Shown piece by piece: positions 45,798-54,259 of a DNA stretch of 64,000 bases (positions within the stretch are counted from its first letter, which is position 1; each line of letters opens with the position of its first letter). A program made the position numbers and the translations under genes. The stretch comes from Nesterenkonia sp. E16_10 (GTDB lineage: Bacteria > Actinomycetota > Actinomycetes > Actinomycetales > Micrococcaceae), in the NCBI RefSeq assembly GCF_017347085.1, contig NZ_JADPSA010000029.1, forward strand, positions 248,001-312,000, written 5' to 3'. Below the pieces are notes generated by a model. The model did not search any database and was not told the origin of the DNA. It saw only the letters and a program-made list of their open reading frames with translations.

Positions 45798-47942
45798 ATG
45801 GAGCACACCGAGCGCCCGGGCGCCACAGAGCGCCCGACGACGCACCAGCCGCCCTCGCAGAATCCGCTGCTGGAAGACGGCCCCCTGGACTATGGGCTGG
45901 TCGACCTTTCGCGCATCCACGATGAGCACTGGCTCCCCGCGCTTCACGCCGGGATCACCGCTCAGCGCGAAGCGGTGGAGGTGATCGCCGCCGATGACTC
46001 CCCCGCGAGCGTCGCCACCGTGCTGCACCCGCTGGGACTCTCCCACCGGCTGCTCTCCCGGGTGGAGCGGGCGTTCTCCTGCATGTCATCGGTGCACGCC
46101 ACCCCGCAGCGGCAGCAGGTCCAGCAGGAGCTGGCCCAAGAACTGGCCGGGCACCGAGATTGGCTCACCCTGCACCCGGGGCTCTTCCGCCGACTCTCTG
46201 CGCTGGAGTCTGCGCTGGCGCAGGGCCAGACCAGCGCCACCCCGGAACAGCTGCGGATGCTGCACAAGACGCTGGACGCCGCCCGCGCCGCCGGGGCTGG
46301 ACTCGCGGAGACCACCCAGGCGCAGCTGCGCGCGATCAACCTTGAGCTCACCGCCGCCGAGACTGCCTATGAGCAGCTGCAGCGGCGCGAGGCGGCCGCC
46401 CACGCGGTCCACTTCACCGACCTCTCGGAGCTGGCCGGACTCGGTGAGCAGGAGCTGGCCGCTGCGGAGGCGGCGGCCCGGGAGGCCGGGCACGGCGGCG
46501 GAGCGCTGCTGCCCCTGAATCTGCCCGTCCAGCAGGGCCCTCTGGAGCGGATGACCCTCCGCGAGTCCCGGCGCCGGCTGCACCAGGCCTCCACGGCGCG
46601 CGGCACCCTGACCGACGAGGCGGGCAGGACCACCGGTGCGATCGGAGCGCAGATCGCCCTGCTGCGTGCCCGTCGCGCGCGGATGTTGGGCTTCGAGCAT
46701 CACCTAGACACGGTGCTGCCTTCGCGCACGGCCGAGGACCGCGCCAGCATCGAGACGATGCTGCGCACCATCGCCGACGGCGCCTCGGCCCGGCTCGAGG
46801 CCGAGATCCAGACGCTGCGGGAGGCCGGGGTCGTTGCGAACGGCGCGTCTGGCCCCGGTGCCTCGAGCAGCAGCGCAGAGCTTGACCCCTGGGACATCAG
46901 CTTCGGCTTCGCAGCGGTGGCGAAGCAGCGGTCCACCGATGAGGCCCCGGGCGAGGGCCAGGACGTGCCCCTGCAGGAGGCGCTGGACCGGGTCTTCGCC
47001 GCGGCGTCCCGGCTCTACGGGATCACGGTGGTCGAACGTGATGACCTGCCCGGTTTCGCCCCCGGAGCTCGCAGCTTCGAGGTCTTCGAGGACTCCGCCG
47101 AGCAGCGGCCGGGTGCGGGCATCGGTCTGTTCCTGCTCGATCTCTTCGCCCGGCCGAGCAAGTCCGGCGGGGCATGGATGAACTCCTTCTCGGTGGCCTC
47201 CACGTTGACCGGATCCTCACCGGTGGTGATCAACGCGTTGAACATCACCGCCCCGGCGCCGGGGGAAGAGCCGGCGTTGACGCCCTCGGCGATGCGCACG
47301 CTCTTCCACGAGTTCGGCCACGCCCTGCATGGCCTGCTGGCCGAGGCGGAGTTCGAGGAGCTCTCCGCCACTGCGGTGCCTCGGGACAACGTCGAGTTCC
47401 CCTCCCAGGTCAATGAGATCTTCCAGGAGCTGTTCACCGGAGGCCTCGCCGAAGCCGGTCAGGCGCCCGCGGCGGAGCAGCTCTGGGGCAAGGGATTGAG
47501 CACCTTCGAACACATCGCCGCCGTCGTCCTGGACCTGGCCTGGCACACGCTCTCCGTCGAGGAGGCCGAGGCCGCCGCGGAGGATCCTGAGGCGTTCTCC
47601 GCCCAGGCGCTGGCTGCATGGGGGCTGGATCACCCGTTGGTGCCGCCGCGGTATGGCACCGGATTCTTCAAGCACATCTTCGCCGGATCCGGCTACGCCG
47701 CCGGGTACTACTCCTACCTGTGGGCCCAGGTGCTCGCCGCCGACGCCTCACAGTGGTACCGCGAACAGCTGGGTACCCTCGAGGACACCGAGCAGCTGGA
47801 CCGGGCCCTCGCCGCGGCGGGGTTTCAGGTGCGCCGCGAGCTGCTGGCCCGCGGGAACACCCGGGATCCGCTGGAGTCCTACCGAATCACCTTCGGCCGG
47901 GACCCCGCCATGGGGGCCCTGCTGCACCAGCTGGGACTCTAG
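45798..47942 (+). CDS. M3 family oligopeptidase (Dcp/OpdA type)
   Basis: Zinc metallopeptidase of 714 aa without a signal peptide, so a cytoplasmic oligopeptidase or peptidyl-dipeptidase. The zinc motif is FHEFGHALHG (His504, Glu505, His508), with the third ligand Glu in the following VPRDNVEFPSQVNEIF. The C-terminal part has FAGSGYAAGYYSYLWAQVLAAD, with conserved substrate-binding Tyr and His. A TTG at 45789 is an alternative start; GGAGAGGA lies upstream of both. It is monocistronic, with its own promoter and strong terminator. Confidence 0.92.
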   Translation: MEHTERPGATERPTTHQPPSQNPLLEDGPLDYGLVDLSRIHDEHWLPALHAGITAQREAVEVIAADDSPASVATVLHPLGLSHRLLSRVERAFSCMSSVHATPQRQQVQQELAQELAGHRDWLTLHPGLFRRLSALESALAQGQTSATPEQLRMLHKTLDAARAAGAGLAETTQAQLRAINLELTAAETAYEQLQRREAAAHAVHFTDLSELAGLGEQELAAAEAAAREAGHGGGALLPLNLPVQQGPLERMTLRESRRRLHQASTARGTLTDEAGRTTGAIGAQIALLRARRARMLGFEHHLDTVLPSRTAEDRASIETMLRTIADGASARLEAEIQTLREAGVVANGASGPGASSSSAELDPWDISFGFAAVAKQRSTDEAPGEGQDVPLQEALDRVFAAASRLYGITVVERDDLPGFAPGARSFEVFEDSAEQRPGAGIGLFLLDLFARPSKSGGAWMNSFSVASTLTGSSPVVINALNITAPAPGEEPALTPSAMRTLFHEFGHALHGLLAEAEFEELSATAVPRDNVEFPSQVNEIFQELFTGGLAEAGQAPAAEQLWGKGLSTFEHIAAVVLDLAWHTLSVEEAEAAAEDPEAFSAQALAAWGLDHPLVPPRYGTGFFKHIFAGSGYAAGYYSYLWAQVLAADASQWYREQLGTLEDTEQLDRALAAAGFQVRRELLARGNTRDPLESYRITFGRDPAMGALLHQLGL

Positions 47943-47949
47943 GACGGTC

Positions 47950-48000
47950 GGATCGGCGGCACGCCGGGGGAATCAGATTCACCCGGCGTGCCGCCGATCC
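47950..48000. terminator. Terminator after the M3 peptidase gene
   Basis: A perfect 19-bp stem (47950-47968 with 47982-48000) closes a 13-nt loop that itself contains GAATC/GATTC. It starts 8 bp past the stop codon. Confidence 0.9.
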
Positions 48001-48015
48001 GCCTGTGGGGTGAGA

Positions 48016-48070
48016 GCGCACCCCACAGCGCAATCCGCAGTGCACCCCACGGCGCACCCCACAGCGCACC
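48016..48070. repeat. Short GC-rich tandem repeat between M3 peptidase and idnD
   Basis: GCGCACCCCACAGCGCA occurs identically at 48016-48032 and 48052-48068, with a variant GTGCACCCCACGGCG between. It lies just past the idnD stop and outside any supported gene. Confidence 0.7.
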
Positions 48071-48072
48071 CT

Positions 48073-49152
48073 TCAGAGCCGTGGCGTACCAGTGACTCCG
48101 ACGATGACCTTCCCGGAGAGTCTGGGATCCGCCGCGGTCGCGAACAAGGTCGCCGGATCTTCGGGGTCGAGCTCATGGGTGATGACGTCTTCGATCTCCG
48201 AGTGCGACTCGAGGAGCCTGATGGCGTCATCGATCTCGTGGACGAAGCGGAATGCCCCGACGATGCGTATCTCCCCGGAGATGACGCGCGAGAGTCCGAT
48301 GGGGCTCGACGTCGGCGCGACCATCCCCACCTGGACGTGGACGCCTCCTGACCGTAGAGCGCGCGAGGTCGACGAAGCGATGGCCGCATCGACTCCCGAA
48401 CACTCGAAGACCAGGTCGTAGGAGTGCTCCGGGACGCTGTCCTTGGACACATCCAGGCACACGGTGGCCCCTTGGCGCTCAGCGCGTTCCAGAGCCTGAG
48501 GAACCACATCTGTCGCGGTGATGTGGGCCGCTCCGGCAGCCTTCAGGGCCGCCACGGTCAGCAGCCCGATGGGGCCCACACCTGAGACGAGAATCCGTGC
48601 GGTTTCCGGATGAGCACCGACCGAGCGGGCCTGCTCAACCGCGTGAAGCGCGACCGCGAGTGGTTCGGCGAGGACCGCGCGACGGATCGGCAGCTGTCCC
48701 GGCAGAACCCGCACCATGGTGCGGTCGACCACGATGAATTCTGCCAAGGCCCCCTGCGTATGCGGCCAGGTCGAGGCGCTGCCGAGGTAGGACCCGCCAG
48801 GCCAGAGGTTCGGGGCATCCTCCAGGCCGGGCTGAGGCGTGCCCCATCGCGCTGGATGCACGGTCACCGGGGTCCCCGCAGGCAGCTCACCCGTTGGATC
48901 CTCAGCCACCGTGCCTGAGAGCTCATGGCCCGGGATCAAGGGTTCACGGACCTTGAAGTCGCCGTTGGCGCCATCCTGGTAGTAGTGCAGATCCGAGCCG
49001 CAGATCCCGACGTAGGCCACCCGAAGCAGCACCTGGTGCTCTTCCGGGACCGGCATGGGCACTGGCTCCCAGTAACAGCTCTGCGCGCCATGGATCACCA
49101 GTGCGTGATTCGTCTCCTGCGGGGCTGCCGAGGGGCTGTTCACGGTATCCAT
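48073..49152 (-). CDS. idnD: L-idonate 5-dehydrogenase-like zinc alcohol dehydrogenase
   Basis: MDR-superfamily dehydrogenase, 359 aa, expected to oxidise L-idonate to 5-keto-D-gluconate. The catalytic zinc site is GICGSDLHYY and PGHELSG, with a Glu in LAEPLAVALHAVEQA; the cofactor fold has ILVSGVGPIGLLTVAALKAAGA. The lobe that normally carries four structural-zinc cysteines reads HPARWGTPQPGLEDAPN and has none. The assignment rests on resemblance to IdnD and on the adjacent idnO and gntP; sorbitol or other polyol substrates remain possible. It is the last gene of the operon. Confidence 0.82.
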   Translation of the reverse strand: MDTVNSPSAAPQETNHALVIHGAQSCYWEPVPMPVPEEHQVLLRVAYVGICGSDLHYYQDGANGDFKVREPLIPGHELSGTVAEDPTGELPAGTPVTVHPARWGTPQPGLEDAPNLWPGGSYLGSASTWPHTQGALAEFIVVDRTMVRVLPGQLPIRRAVLAEPLAVALHAVEQARSVGAHPETARILVSGVGPIGLLTVAALKAAGAAHITATDVVPQALERAERQGATVCLDVSKDSVPEHSYDLVFECSGVDAAIASSTSRALRSGGVHVQVGMVAPTSSPIGLSRVISGEIRIVGAFRFVHEIDDAIRLLESHSEIEDVITHELDPEDPATLFATAADPRLSGKVIVGVTGTPRL

Positions 49153-49155
49153 GCG

Positions 49156-49950
49156 TCACACCACCGAGGTCATGCCGCCGTCGACGAACAGGTTCTGTCC
49201 GGAGACGAAGCTGGACGCCGAGGAGCTGAAGAAGAGCAGTGCACCCGAGAGCTCGTCGAGCGAGCCCCATCGTCCCGCCGGGGTGCGCTTGCAGACCCAT
49301 TGGTTGAAATCTTCGTCTGCCACCAGGGCTCGATTCATGTCGGTGGCGAAGTATCCGGGCGAAATGGTGTTCACCTGGATCCCGTGACGGGCCAGATCTG
49401 CGGCCATCCCCTTGGAGAGCTGAGCGACCGCGCCCTTGGTGGCGGAGTACGGCGCGATCGTCTCCCGAGCCAGCATCGATTGCACCGACCCGATATTGAT
49501 GATCTTGCCGGAGCCGCGCTGGATCATGCTCGGCACCAGCGCGCGAGAGACGTAGAAGACGCTGCTGAGGTTCGAGCCGACGACGTCGTCCCAGTCCTGG
49601 GTCTCGAAGTCCTGGAAAGGCGCCCGGCGCTGGAGGCCTGCGTTGTTGACCAGAATGTCGGGAGTCCCGCGTTCTTCGACCAGCCGGTCCAACTCTCGAC
49701 GGACCTGATCTGCATCCGTCACGTCGAAGGTGACGCTGTGGGCGGGCCGGCCGGAGACGGACTCCACCTCCAGCCGAGCCTCTTCCAGCGCCGCGGCATC
49801 GCGACCATGCAGGGTGACCTCAGCGCCAGCCCCCGCCAGGGCCAGGGCCAGTTGCCGCCCCAGCCCTCGCGAGGAACCGGTGATCAGCGCATGGTGACCG
49901 GTGATGTCGAAGAGATTCTGTGCGCGGCTCTCGGTGTTGCTGTGTGTCAC
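49156..49950 (-). CDS. idnO: Gluconate 5-dehydrogenase (5-keto-D-gluconate reductase)
   Basis: Classical short-chain dehydrogenase, 264 aa, reducing 5-keto-D-gluconate to D-gluconate. Cofactor motif ITGSSRGLGRQLAL, NNAGLQRR, active site Ser in NIGSVQSM and YSATKGAV (Tyr-x3-Lys), then SPGYFATDM. The C-terminus ends FVSGQNLFVDGGMTSV. The GTG at 49950 is preceded by AAAGGAA. It lies 13 bp after gntP and 3 bp before idnD. Confidence 0.88.
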   Translation of the reverse strand: MTHSNTESRAQNLFDITGHHALITGSSRGLGRQLALALAGAGAEVTLHGRDAAALEEARLEVESVSGRPAHSVTFDVTDADQVRRELDRLVEERGTPDILVNNAGLQRRAPFQDFETQDWDDVVGSNLSSVFYVSRALVPSMIQRGSGKIINIGSVQSMLARETIAPYSATKGAVAQLSKGMAADLARHGIQVNTISPGYFATDMNRALVADEDFNQWVCKRTPAGRWGSLDELSGALLFFSSSASSFVSGQNLFVDGGMTSVV

Positions 49951-49963
49951 GGTGCGGTTCCTT

Positions 49964-51352
49964 TCAGAGCAGCGAGGCGGCCAGGTAGACGATGACCACC
50001 AGGATGAACCCGAGCATCGACTGCAGCGCCTGCTGCACGGTCCAGGTCTTCAGCGTCTCCTTGACATCCATGCCCATGAGTCGGCCGACGAGCCAGAAGC
50101 CCGAGTCGTTGACGTGTCCGGCGAACACCGAGCCAGCGGCGGTCGCCAGGACGATGGCCGCGACCTGGATCGAGTTGAAGTCTCCCGCCAGCACCGCCGG
50201 CGCGGCCAGACCTGCGGCGGTGACCAGGGCGACCGTCGCCGAACCCTGAGCCAGGCGAATCGCCACTGCGATGAGGTACGCGGCAGCGATCACCGGCAGC
50301 CCGAGGTCACTGAGCGAATCGGCCAGTGCATCGCCGATGCCGGAGGCGCGCAGCACGCCGCCGAACATGCCGCCGGCGCCGGTGATCAGGATGACCGAGC
50401 AGACCGGGCCCAGAGCGGAGTCCAGGAGCTTCTCCAGGGCTGTGCCGGATTCACCGCGACGGTAGCCCAGCACGATGGACGCGACGATGACCGTGATCAA
50501 CAGCGCCATCATGGTGGTGCCGAGGAAGGACAGCGCCTGGACCCAGGTGCTCTCCGCGTCGAAGATCCCCACCGAGGTCAGGCTGCTGAGGCCGGTGTTG
50601 AAGAGGATGAGCGTCATGGGCAGGAGCAGCAGGAAGATGATGGTGCTGACCCGGGGCGGATTCGTCGGCTGATCGTCGTCGATCTCACCGAAGATCGTGG
50701 GAACCGGGACCATCAGGCGCTGCCCGACGAAGAGACCCCACAGGTAACCGGAGACGTACCAGAGGGGGTACGCGATGATGAGTCCGACGAGCAGCACGAT
50801 GCCGAGGTTGGCCTCATAGAGTTCAGAGGCTGCCACTGGGCCCGGATGTGGCGGCAGGAACACGTGCATGACGGAGAACGCCGCCGCCGTGGGCAGACCG
50901 AACAGCAGAACGTTCTTGCCGGAGACCCGTCGTGCCACCGCGAAGACGATCGGGAGCATCATCACGAGGCCCGCGTCGAAGAACATCGGGAAGCCCAGGA
51001 TCAGCGAAGCGATGCCGAGGGCGAACGGAGCTCGGCGTTCACCGAAGCGGGAGATCAGAGCCTCGGCGAGGGCCTTGGCGCCGCCTGAGTGCTCCACGAG
51101 GCGGCCCAACATGGCGCCGAGGGCGACCAGAATCGCGACACTGGCGAGCGTGGCTCCGAATCCGTCCGTCAAGGTCTCAGAGAGGGCCGAGAGTGGAACG
51201 CCCGCAACGACGGCGGTGAGGGTCGAGACCACGATCAACGTGATGAACGCGTGGACCTTGAATCGAATGATGAGCAGCAGGATCAGCGCGATCGCGCCGA
51301 CCGCAATGGACAACAAGGGGCCTGTGCCCAGTGTCTGAGTCCAATCTTCCAT
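49964..51352 (-). CDS. gntP: Gluconate:H+ symporter, GntP family
   Basis: Polytopic permease of 462 aa of the GntP family, importing gluconate (or idonate/ketogluconate) with protons. Family stretches: FGATLASVAILVALGAMLGRLVEHSGG, PMFFDAGLVMMLPI, FLPPHPGPVAASELYEANLG and HVNDSGFWLVGRLMGMDVKETLKTW. About twelve spans. The ATG at 51352 is preferred over one at 51436, because the added part is hydrophilic and unlike the family N-terminus. It is first in the gntP-idnO-idnD operon, and upstream DNA carries CRP- and GntR-type sites. Confidence 0.93.
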   Translation of the reverse strand: MEDWTQTLGTGPLLSIAVGAIALILLLIIRFKVHAFITLIVVSTLTAVVAGVPLSALSETLTDGFGATLASVAILVALGAMLGRLVEHSGGAKALAEALISRFGERRAPFALGIASLILGFPMFFDAGLVMMLPIVFAVARRVSGKNVLLFGLPTAAAFSVMHVFLPPHPGPVAASELYEANLGIVLLVGLIIAYPLWYVSGYLWGLFVGQRLMVPVPTIFGEIDDDQPTNPPRVSTIIFLLLLPMTLILFNTGLSSLTSVGIFDAESTWVQALSFLGTTMMALLITVIVASIVLGYRRGESGTALEKLLDSALGPVCSVILITGAGGMFGGVLRASGIGDALADSLSDLGLPVIAAAYLIAVAIRLAQGSATVALVTAAGLAAPAVLAGDFNSIQVAAIVLATAAGSVFAGHVNDSGFWLVGRLMGMDVKETLKTWTVQQALQSMLGFILVVIVYLAASLL

Positions 51353-51441
51353 GGGTGTCTCCGTTGCAAAGTCTGAGTGGGAGCGCGCGGTCTGGGGCGT
51401 CAACGTCGAAGCCTCATCGTGACCGCACAGAGTCACTGGGA

Positions 51442-51457
51442 TGTGTTTCCAGTCACA
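51442..51457. promoter_or_regulatory. CRP/GlxR-type site upstream of gntP
   Basis: TGTGTTTCCAGTCACA matches TGTG-N8-CACA, one base from the symmetric TGTGA-N6-TCACA. It lies 90 bp upstream of the gntP ATG, next to the GntR-type sites. Confidence 0.6.
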
Positions 51458-51468
51458 TGGTGGCAGAC

Positions 51469-51500
51469 AGGTAGTACTTTTGGCAAAAAAGGTAGTACCT
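51469..51500. promoter_or_regulatory. Twin GntR-type operators upstream of gntP
   Basis: AGGTAGTACTT (51469-51479) and the perfect odd palindrome AGGTAGTACCT (51490-51500) are direct copies spaced exactly 21 bp, two helical turns. The core GGTAGTACC resembles the GATAGTACC core I recall for GntR1/GntR2 of Corynebacterium glutamicum. A TTGCCA on the minus strand between them could be the -35. Confidence 0.6.
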
Positions 51501-51538
51501 GTGGGTTTCTGGGCTCCGGGGCCCGCGGTGGAGGTCCC

Positions 51539-52861
51539 TCAGGCAAGCGCCTCGTCGTCGGTGAGTTGGTCCTGTTCGACCGTCGCGTCGCGGAATCCCG
51601 AGCTGACCAGCGCCAGGACTGCCAGCAGCATGACCCCGGCGGCAGAGAGCAGCGCGATGGATGAGCTGGTGGCGATGGCCAGGGCGCCCCCGAGCGGCGC
51701 GCCGAGCACGATCATTCCTCGGTTGATCGATCGCCGGGTGGCGCTCATGCGTGCCAGGAGCCGGTCTGGGGTCACGGCCTGCCAGTACCCCATCTCCAGC
51801 GGCCCCTCGATCCCCATCGCCACCCAGAACACGAATTGACCTGCGGCGATCACCGCGAAGGCCGACCAGTGCGCGGCCGGCCAGTCTGCCGGGGACGCAT
51901 AGGTGCCCTCGACCAGCGGGGTCCCCAGCGCCGCCGCGGCCGCAAGTGGGGCGAGAGCCACCAGCGCCAACGCCGCCGGCTGGATGAACCTGGCGATCAC
52001 CATGGTCCGGCCAGTCCCCCACCGTGCCCCGAGCCGGACCGAGAGCAGCGAGCCGAGGACCGAGCCGATGCCGGCGGCGGTGAGCACCAGCCCCAGTCCC
52101 AGTGATCCAAGTCCCAGATCGTTGAGGACCAGGGCGGGCAGCACGGCGCCCATCATCGCTGAGCCGATGAACCAGGCGTGGCTGGACCAGGCCAGGGGCC
52201 CGAGCCGTGGGTGCCGGTAGATCCAGCGCAGACCCTCCCGCACCTTCCGGCTCAGCGGTTCCGGGGCGGGCACGGGCGGCTTCTCGGTGGCGACATGCCT
52301 GAGCGTGAGCAGGACGGCCGCAGAGATGAAGTGGGTGATCGCGCCGAGCAGCAGCGCGAAGGGGGCCGTGACCAGGGCGACCAGGCCGCCCGCCACGGCG
52401 CTTCCGGTGGTCTGGGCCACGGTGTCGCTCTGCTGGAGCCGGGCGTTGGCCCGCGTGAGCAGAGGTCGCGGGACGAGCTTCGGCAGGAGAGACTGATAGG
52501 CCGCGTCGCTCATCAGCGCCAGGGTCCCGAAGCAGAAGATCAACACCATCACGGTTGCCACGTCCAGGAGCCCCAGCACGCCCAGCAGGCATAGGGACGC
52601 CAGCACCAGCCCCCGGCCGAGATCGCTCGCGATGAGCACCGTGCGTCGCCTCAATCGGTCGACCCAGATGCCGGCGAGCAGCCCGAAGAGCAGGTACGGC
52701 GCCCAGCGTGCCGCGTTGACCAGCCCCTGATCAAGCGCTGTGCCGCTCAGAGTCACCAGGACCAGCACCGAGAGCGCCACCGTGGTGATGTAGGTGCCGA
52801 AGTCGGAGACGGTCGAGGCGAACCAGAACCGCAGGAAGGCCGAGTTGTGTCGCAGCTTCAT
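51539..52861 (-). CDS. MFS transporter
   Basis: Major facilitator protein of 440 aa with about 12 spans, of the type often annotated as a macrolide or multidrug exporter. It begins MKLRHNSAFLRFWFASTVSDFG and has the loop 2-3 motif GIWVDRLRRRTVLIASD. The central cytoplasmic loop contains LSRKVREGLRWIYRHPRLG. The substrate is unknown. The ATG overlaps the stop of the DUF429 gene as ATGA, which indicates coupled translation. Confidence 0.85.
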   Translation of the reverse strand: MKLRHNSAFLRFWFASTVSDFGTYITTVALSVLVLVTLSGTALDQGLVNAARWAPYLLFGLLAGIWVDRLRRRTVLIASDLGRGLVLASLCLLGVLGLLDVATVMVLIFCFGTLALMSDAAYQSLLPKLVPRPLLTRANARLQQSDTVAQTTGSAVAGGLVALVTAPFALLLGAITHFISAAVLLTLRHVATEKPPVPAPEPLSRKVREGLRWIYRHPRLGPLAWSSHAWFIGSAMMGAVLPALVLNDLGLGSLGLGLVLTAAGIGSVLGSLLSVRLGARWGTGRTMVIARFIQPAALALVALAPLAAAAALGTPLVEGTYASPADWPAAHWSAFAVIAAGQFVFWVAMGIEGPLEMGYWQAVTPDRLLARMSATRRSINRGMIVLGAPLGGALAIATSSSIALLSAAGVMLLAVLALVSSGFRDATVEQDQLTDDEALA

Positions 52862-53622
52862 GGCTGAGCAGGACCGAGATCTGCGAGCGAACAAGACGGC
52901 AGCACGATCCAGCCCTCCCGCTCGGCTCGCGCCTGGTGCTCGGCAGGCGGCGGCTCATACCGACCCAGGGCGGCGGCCCGCGCGGCAAGGGCCGCCACCA
53001 CGGCGTCGAAGGCATCGGTGGAGGCCACCATGAGCGGCGCATGCGGTCCCAGAGCCAACCAGGGGGCGTCGCGCTGCATCCGCTGCACCAGTGCCCGGCG
53101 CACCTGCGGGTCCGTCCGGTATCCACGAACCTCCCACTCCCAGGTTCGCAGCGTGGCGCCGGGGTAGACCTCCACGACGACGCCGGTCCGGCCGGACCGG
53201 TCGACCAGAAGCCCGCTGGCGGCGAGTCTGCCGAGGAGACCGGCGCAGCGCATGGCGGTCAGACCGATCCGATCCGTCGAGACGCTCAACGGCCAGCGTC
53301 CGATCTTCTCGCGGATCCACCGATCGGTCTCCCGGTAGGCCAGGGTCCGGCGCCATGGCATGCGCCCATCCGGTCGCTGCTGGGCTGCGAGGTTCGCGTG
53401 TTCGGCGAGGAAGCTGACGAACTCATCGGGCCAGCCGAAGGCGCAATCGATGCCGATCCTGGTGATCCCTGCGGCGGCCTCGATGATCTCCGCGTCCTCG
53501 ACGCCAAGACTCAGCCGTTCCAGGTGGGCGCCGCCGGGTCCCCACTCGATGGTGGCCAGGGCTGTTCCCTTGCTCTCGGCGGCCAGGTCGACCCCGGCGG
53601 TGCGCATCGGGACATCAGTCAT
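52858..53622 (-). CDS. DUF429 protein (RNase H-like fold)
   Basis: Protein of 254 aa matching DUF429. It begins with TAGVDLAAESKGTALATIEW, an Asp-containing strand-turn as in RNase H/actin-like folds, then IGIDCAFGWPDEFVSFL, YRETDRWIREK and VVEVYPGATL, and DAFDAVVAALAARAAA near the end; these acidic residues suggest a metal-dependent active site. Function is unknown. It starts 22 bp after pgsA and overlaps the MFS gene by 4 bases. A TAGGTA lies just upstream on its strand and might give it a separate promoter. Confidence 0.8.
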   Translation of the reverse strand: MTDVPMRTAGVDLAAESKGTALATIEWGPGGAHLERLSLGVEDAEIIEAAAGITRIGIDCAFGWPDEFVSFLAEHANLAAQQRPDGRMPWRRTLAYRETDRWIREKIGRWPLSVSTDRIGLTAMRCAGLLGRLAASGLLVDRSGRTGVVVEVYPGATLRTWEWEVRGYRTDPQVRRALVQRMQRDAPWLALGPHAPLMVASTDAFDAVVAALAARAAALGRYEPPPAEHQARAEREGWIVLPSCSLADLGPAQP

Positions 53623-53644
53623 GACCCTGACGCTACCTAATGAG

Positions 53645-54259
53645 TCAGTCGGTGGCGGCGGCGGTCTGGGCGATCACGGTGCGGAAGCGCTGGACGATGG
53701 TGACCACCGAGGCGATCCCGAGCAGGGTCAGCACCACCAGCAGCACCGAGGAGTGCAGACCCAGGCCCGTGAATCCGGTGAACACCAGGGTCAGCACCAT
53801 GCGCTCGGAGCGTTCGGCGATCCCGACGTCGGCGGTGTAGCCCAGCGCCTCAGCCTTGGCCCGCACATAGGAGACCAGGTTGCCCGCCAGCAGGCAGAAC
53901 GCCGAGGCGATCCCGAGCCAGATGTGGTCTCCCCCGGTGAAGAACCAGATCAGCAGGCCCAGGAACACCGCGCCGTCCTGGACCCGGTCCAGGCAGGAGT
54001 CCAGGAAGCCGCCCAGCACCGACCCCTGACCGCTGATCCTGGCCATCAGCCCATCGACGAGATCGGAGAAGACGAAGACGGTGATGAACACCGTGCCCCA
54101 GAACAGCTCTCCCATCGGATAGAACACCAGCGCACCCAGGCAGACACCGATCGTGCCGATCACCGTGACCATGTTCGGGGTCATCCCGATCCCCAGCAGC
54201 GCCTTGGCGATCGGGGTGAACAGCCCGCCGAAGAAGGCGCGCGCGTAGCGGTTGAGCAT
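53645..54259 (-). CDS. pgsA: CDP-alcohol phosphatidyltransferase (phosphatidylinositol phosphate synthase type)
   Basis: Membrane enzyme of 204 aa with the CDP-alcohol motif D-x2-D-G-x2-A-R-x8-G-x3-D-x3-D, seen as DLVDGLMARISGQGSVLGGF and the following LDSCLDR. About six spans. In actinobacteria the gene after HIT and thrS makes phosphatidylinositol phosphate from CDP-diacylglycerol and inositol phosphate; this context supports that over phosphatidylglycerophosphate synthase. The ATG follows the HIT stop with no gap (TAGATG). The acyltransferase and pimA genes that follow it in mycobacteria are absent here. Confidence 0.88.
   Translation of the reverse strand: MLNRYARAFFGGLFTPIAKALLGIGMTPNMVTVIGTIGVCLGALVFYPMGELFWGTVFITVFVFSDLVDGLMARISGQGSVLGGFLDSCLDRVQDGAVFLGLLIWFFTGGDHIWLGIASAFCLLAGNLVSYVRAKAEALGYTADVGIAERSERMVLTLVFTGFTGLGLHSSVLLVVLTLLGIASVVTIVQRFRTVIAQTAAATD

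Noticed and set aside
48016-48070. CRISPR-like repeats
   Set aside because: Units are 12-17 bp with almost no spacers and no cas genes; this is a short tandem repeat.
45798-53622. Integrative element or prophage in the accessory segment
   Set aside because: No integrase, transposase, tRNA end, att-like flanking repeat or phage gene is seen, and codon use looks like that of the neighbours.
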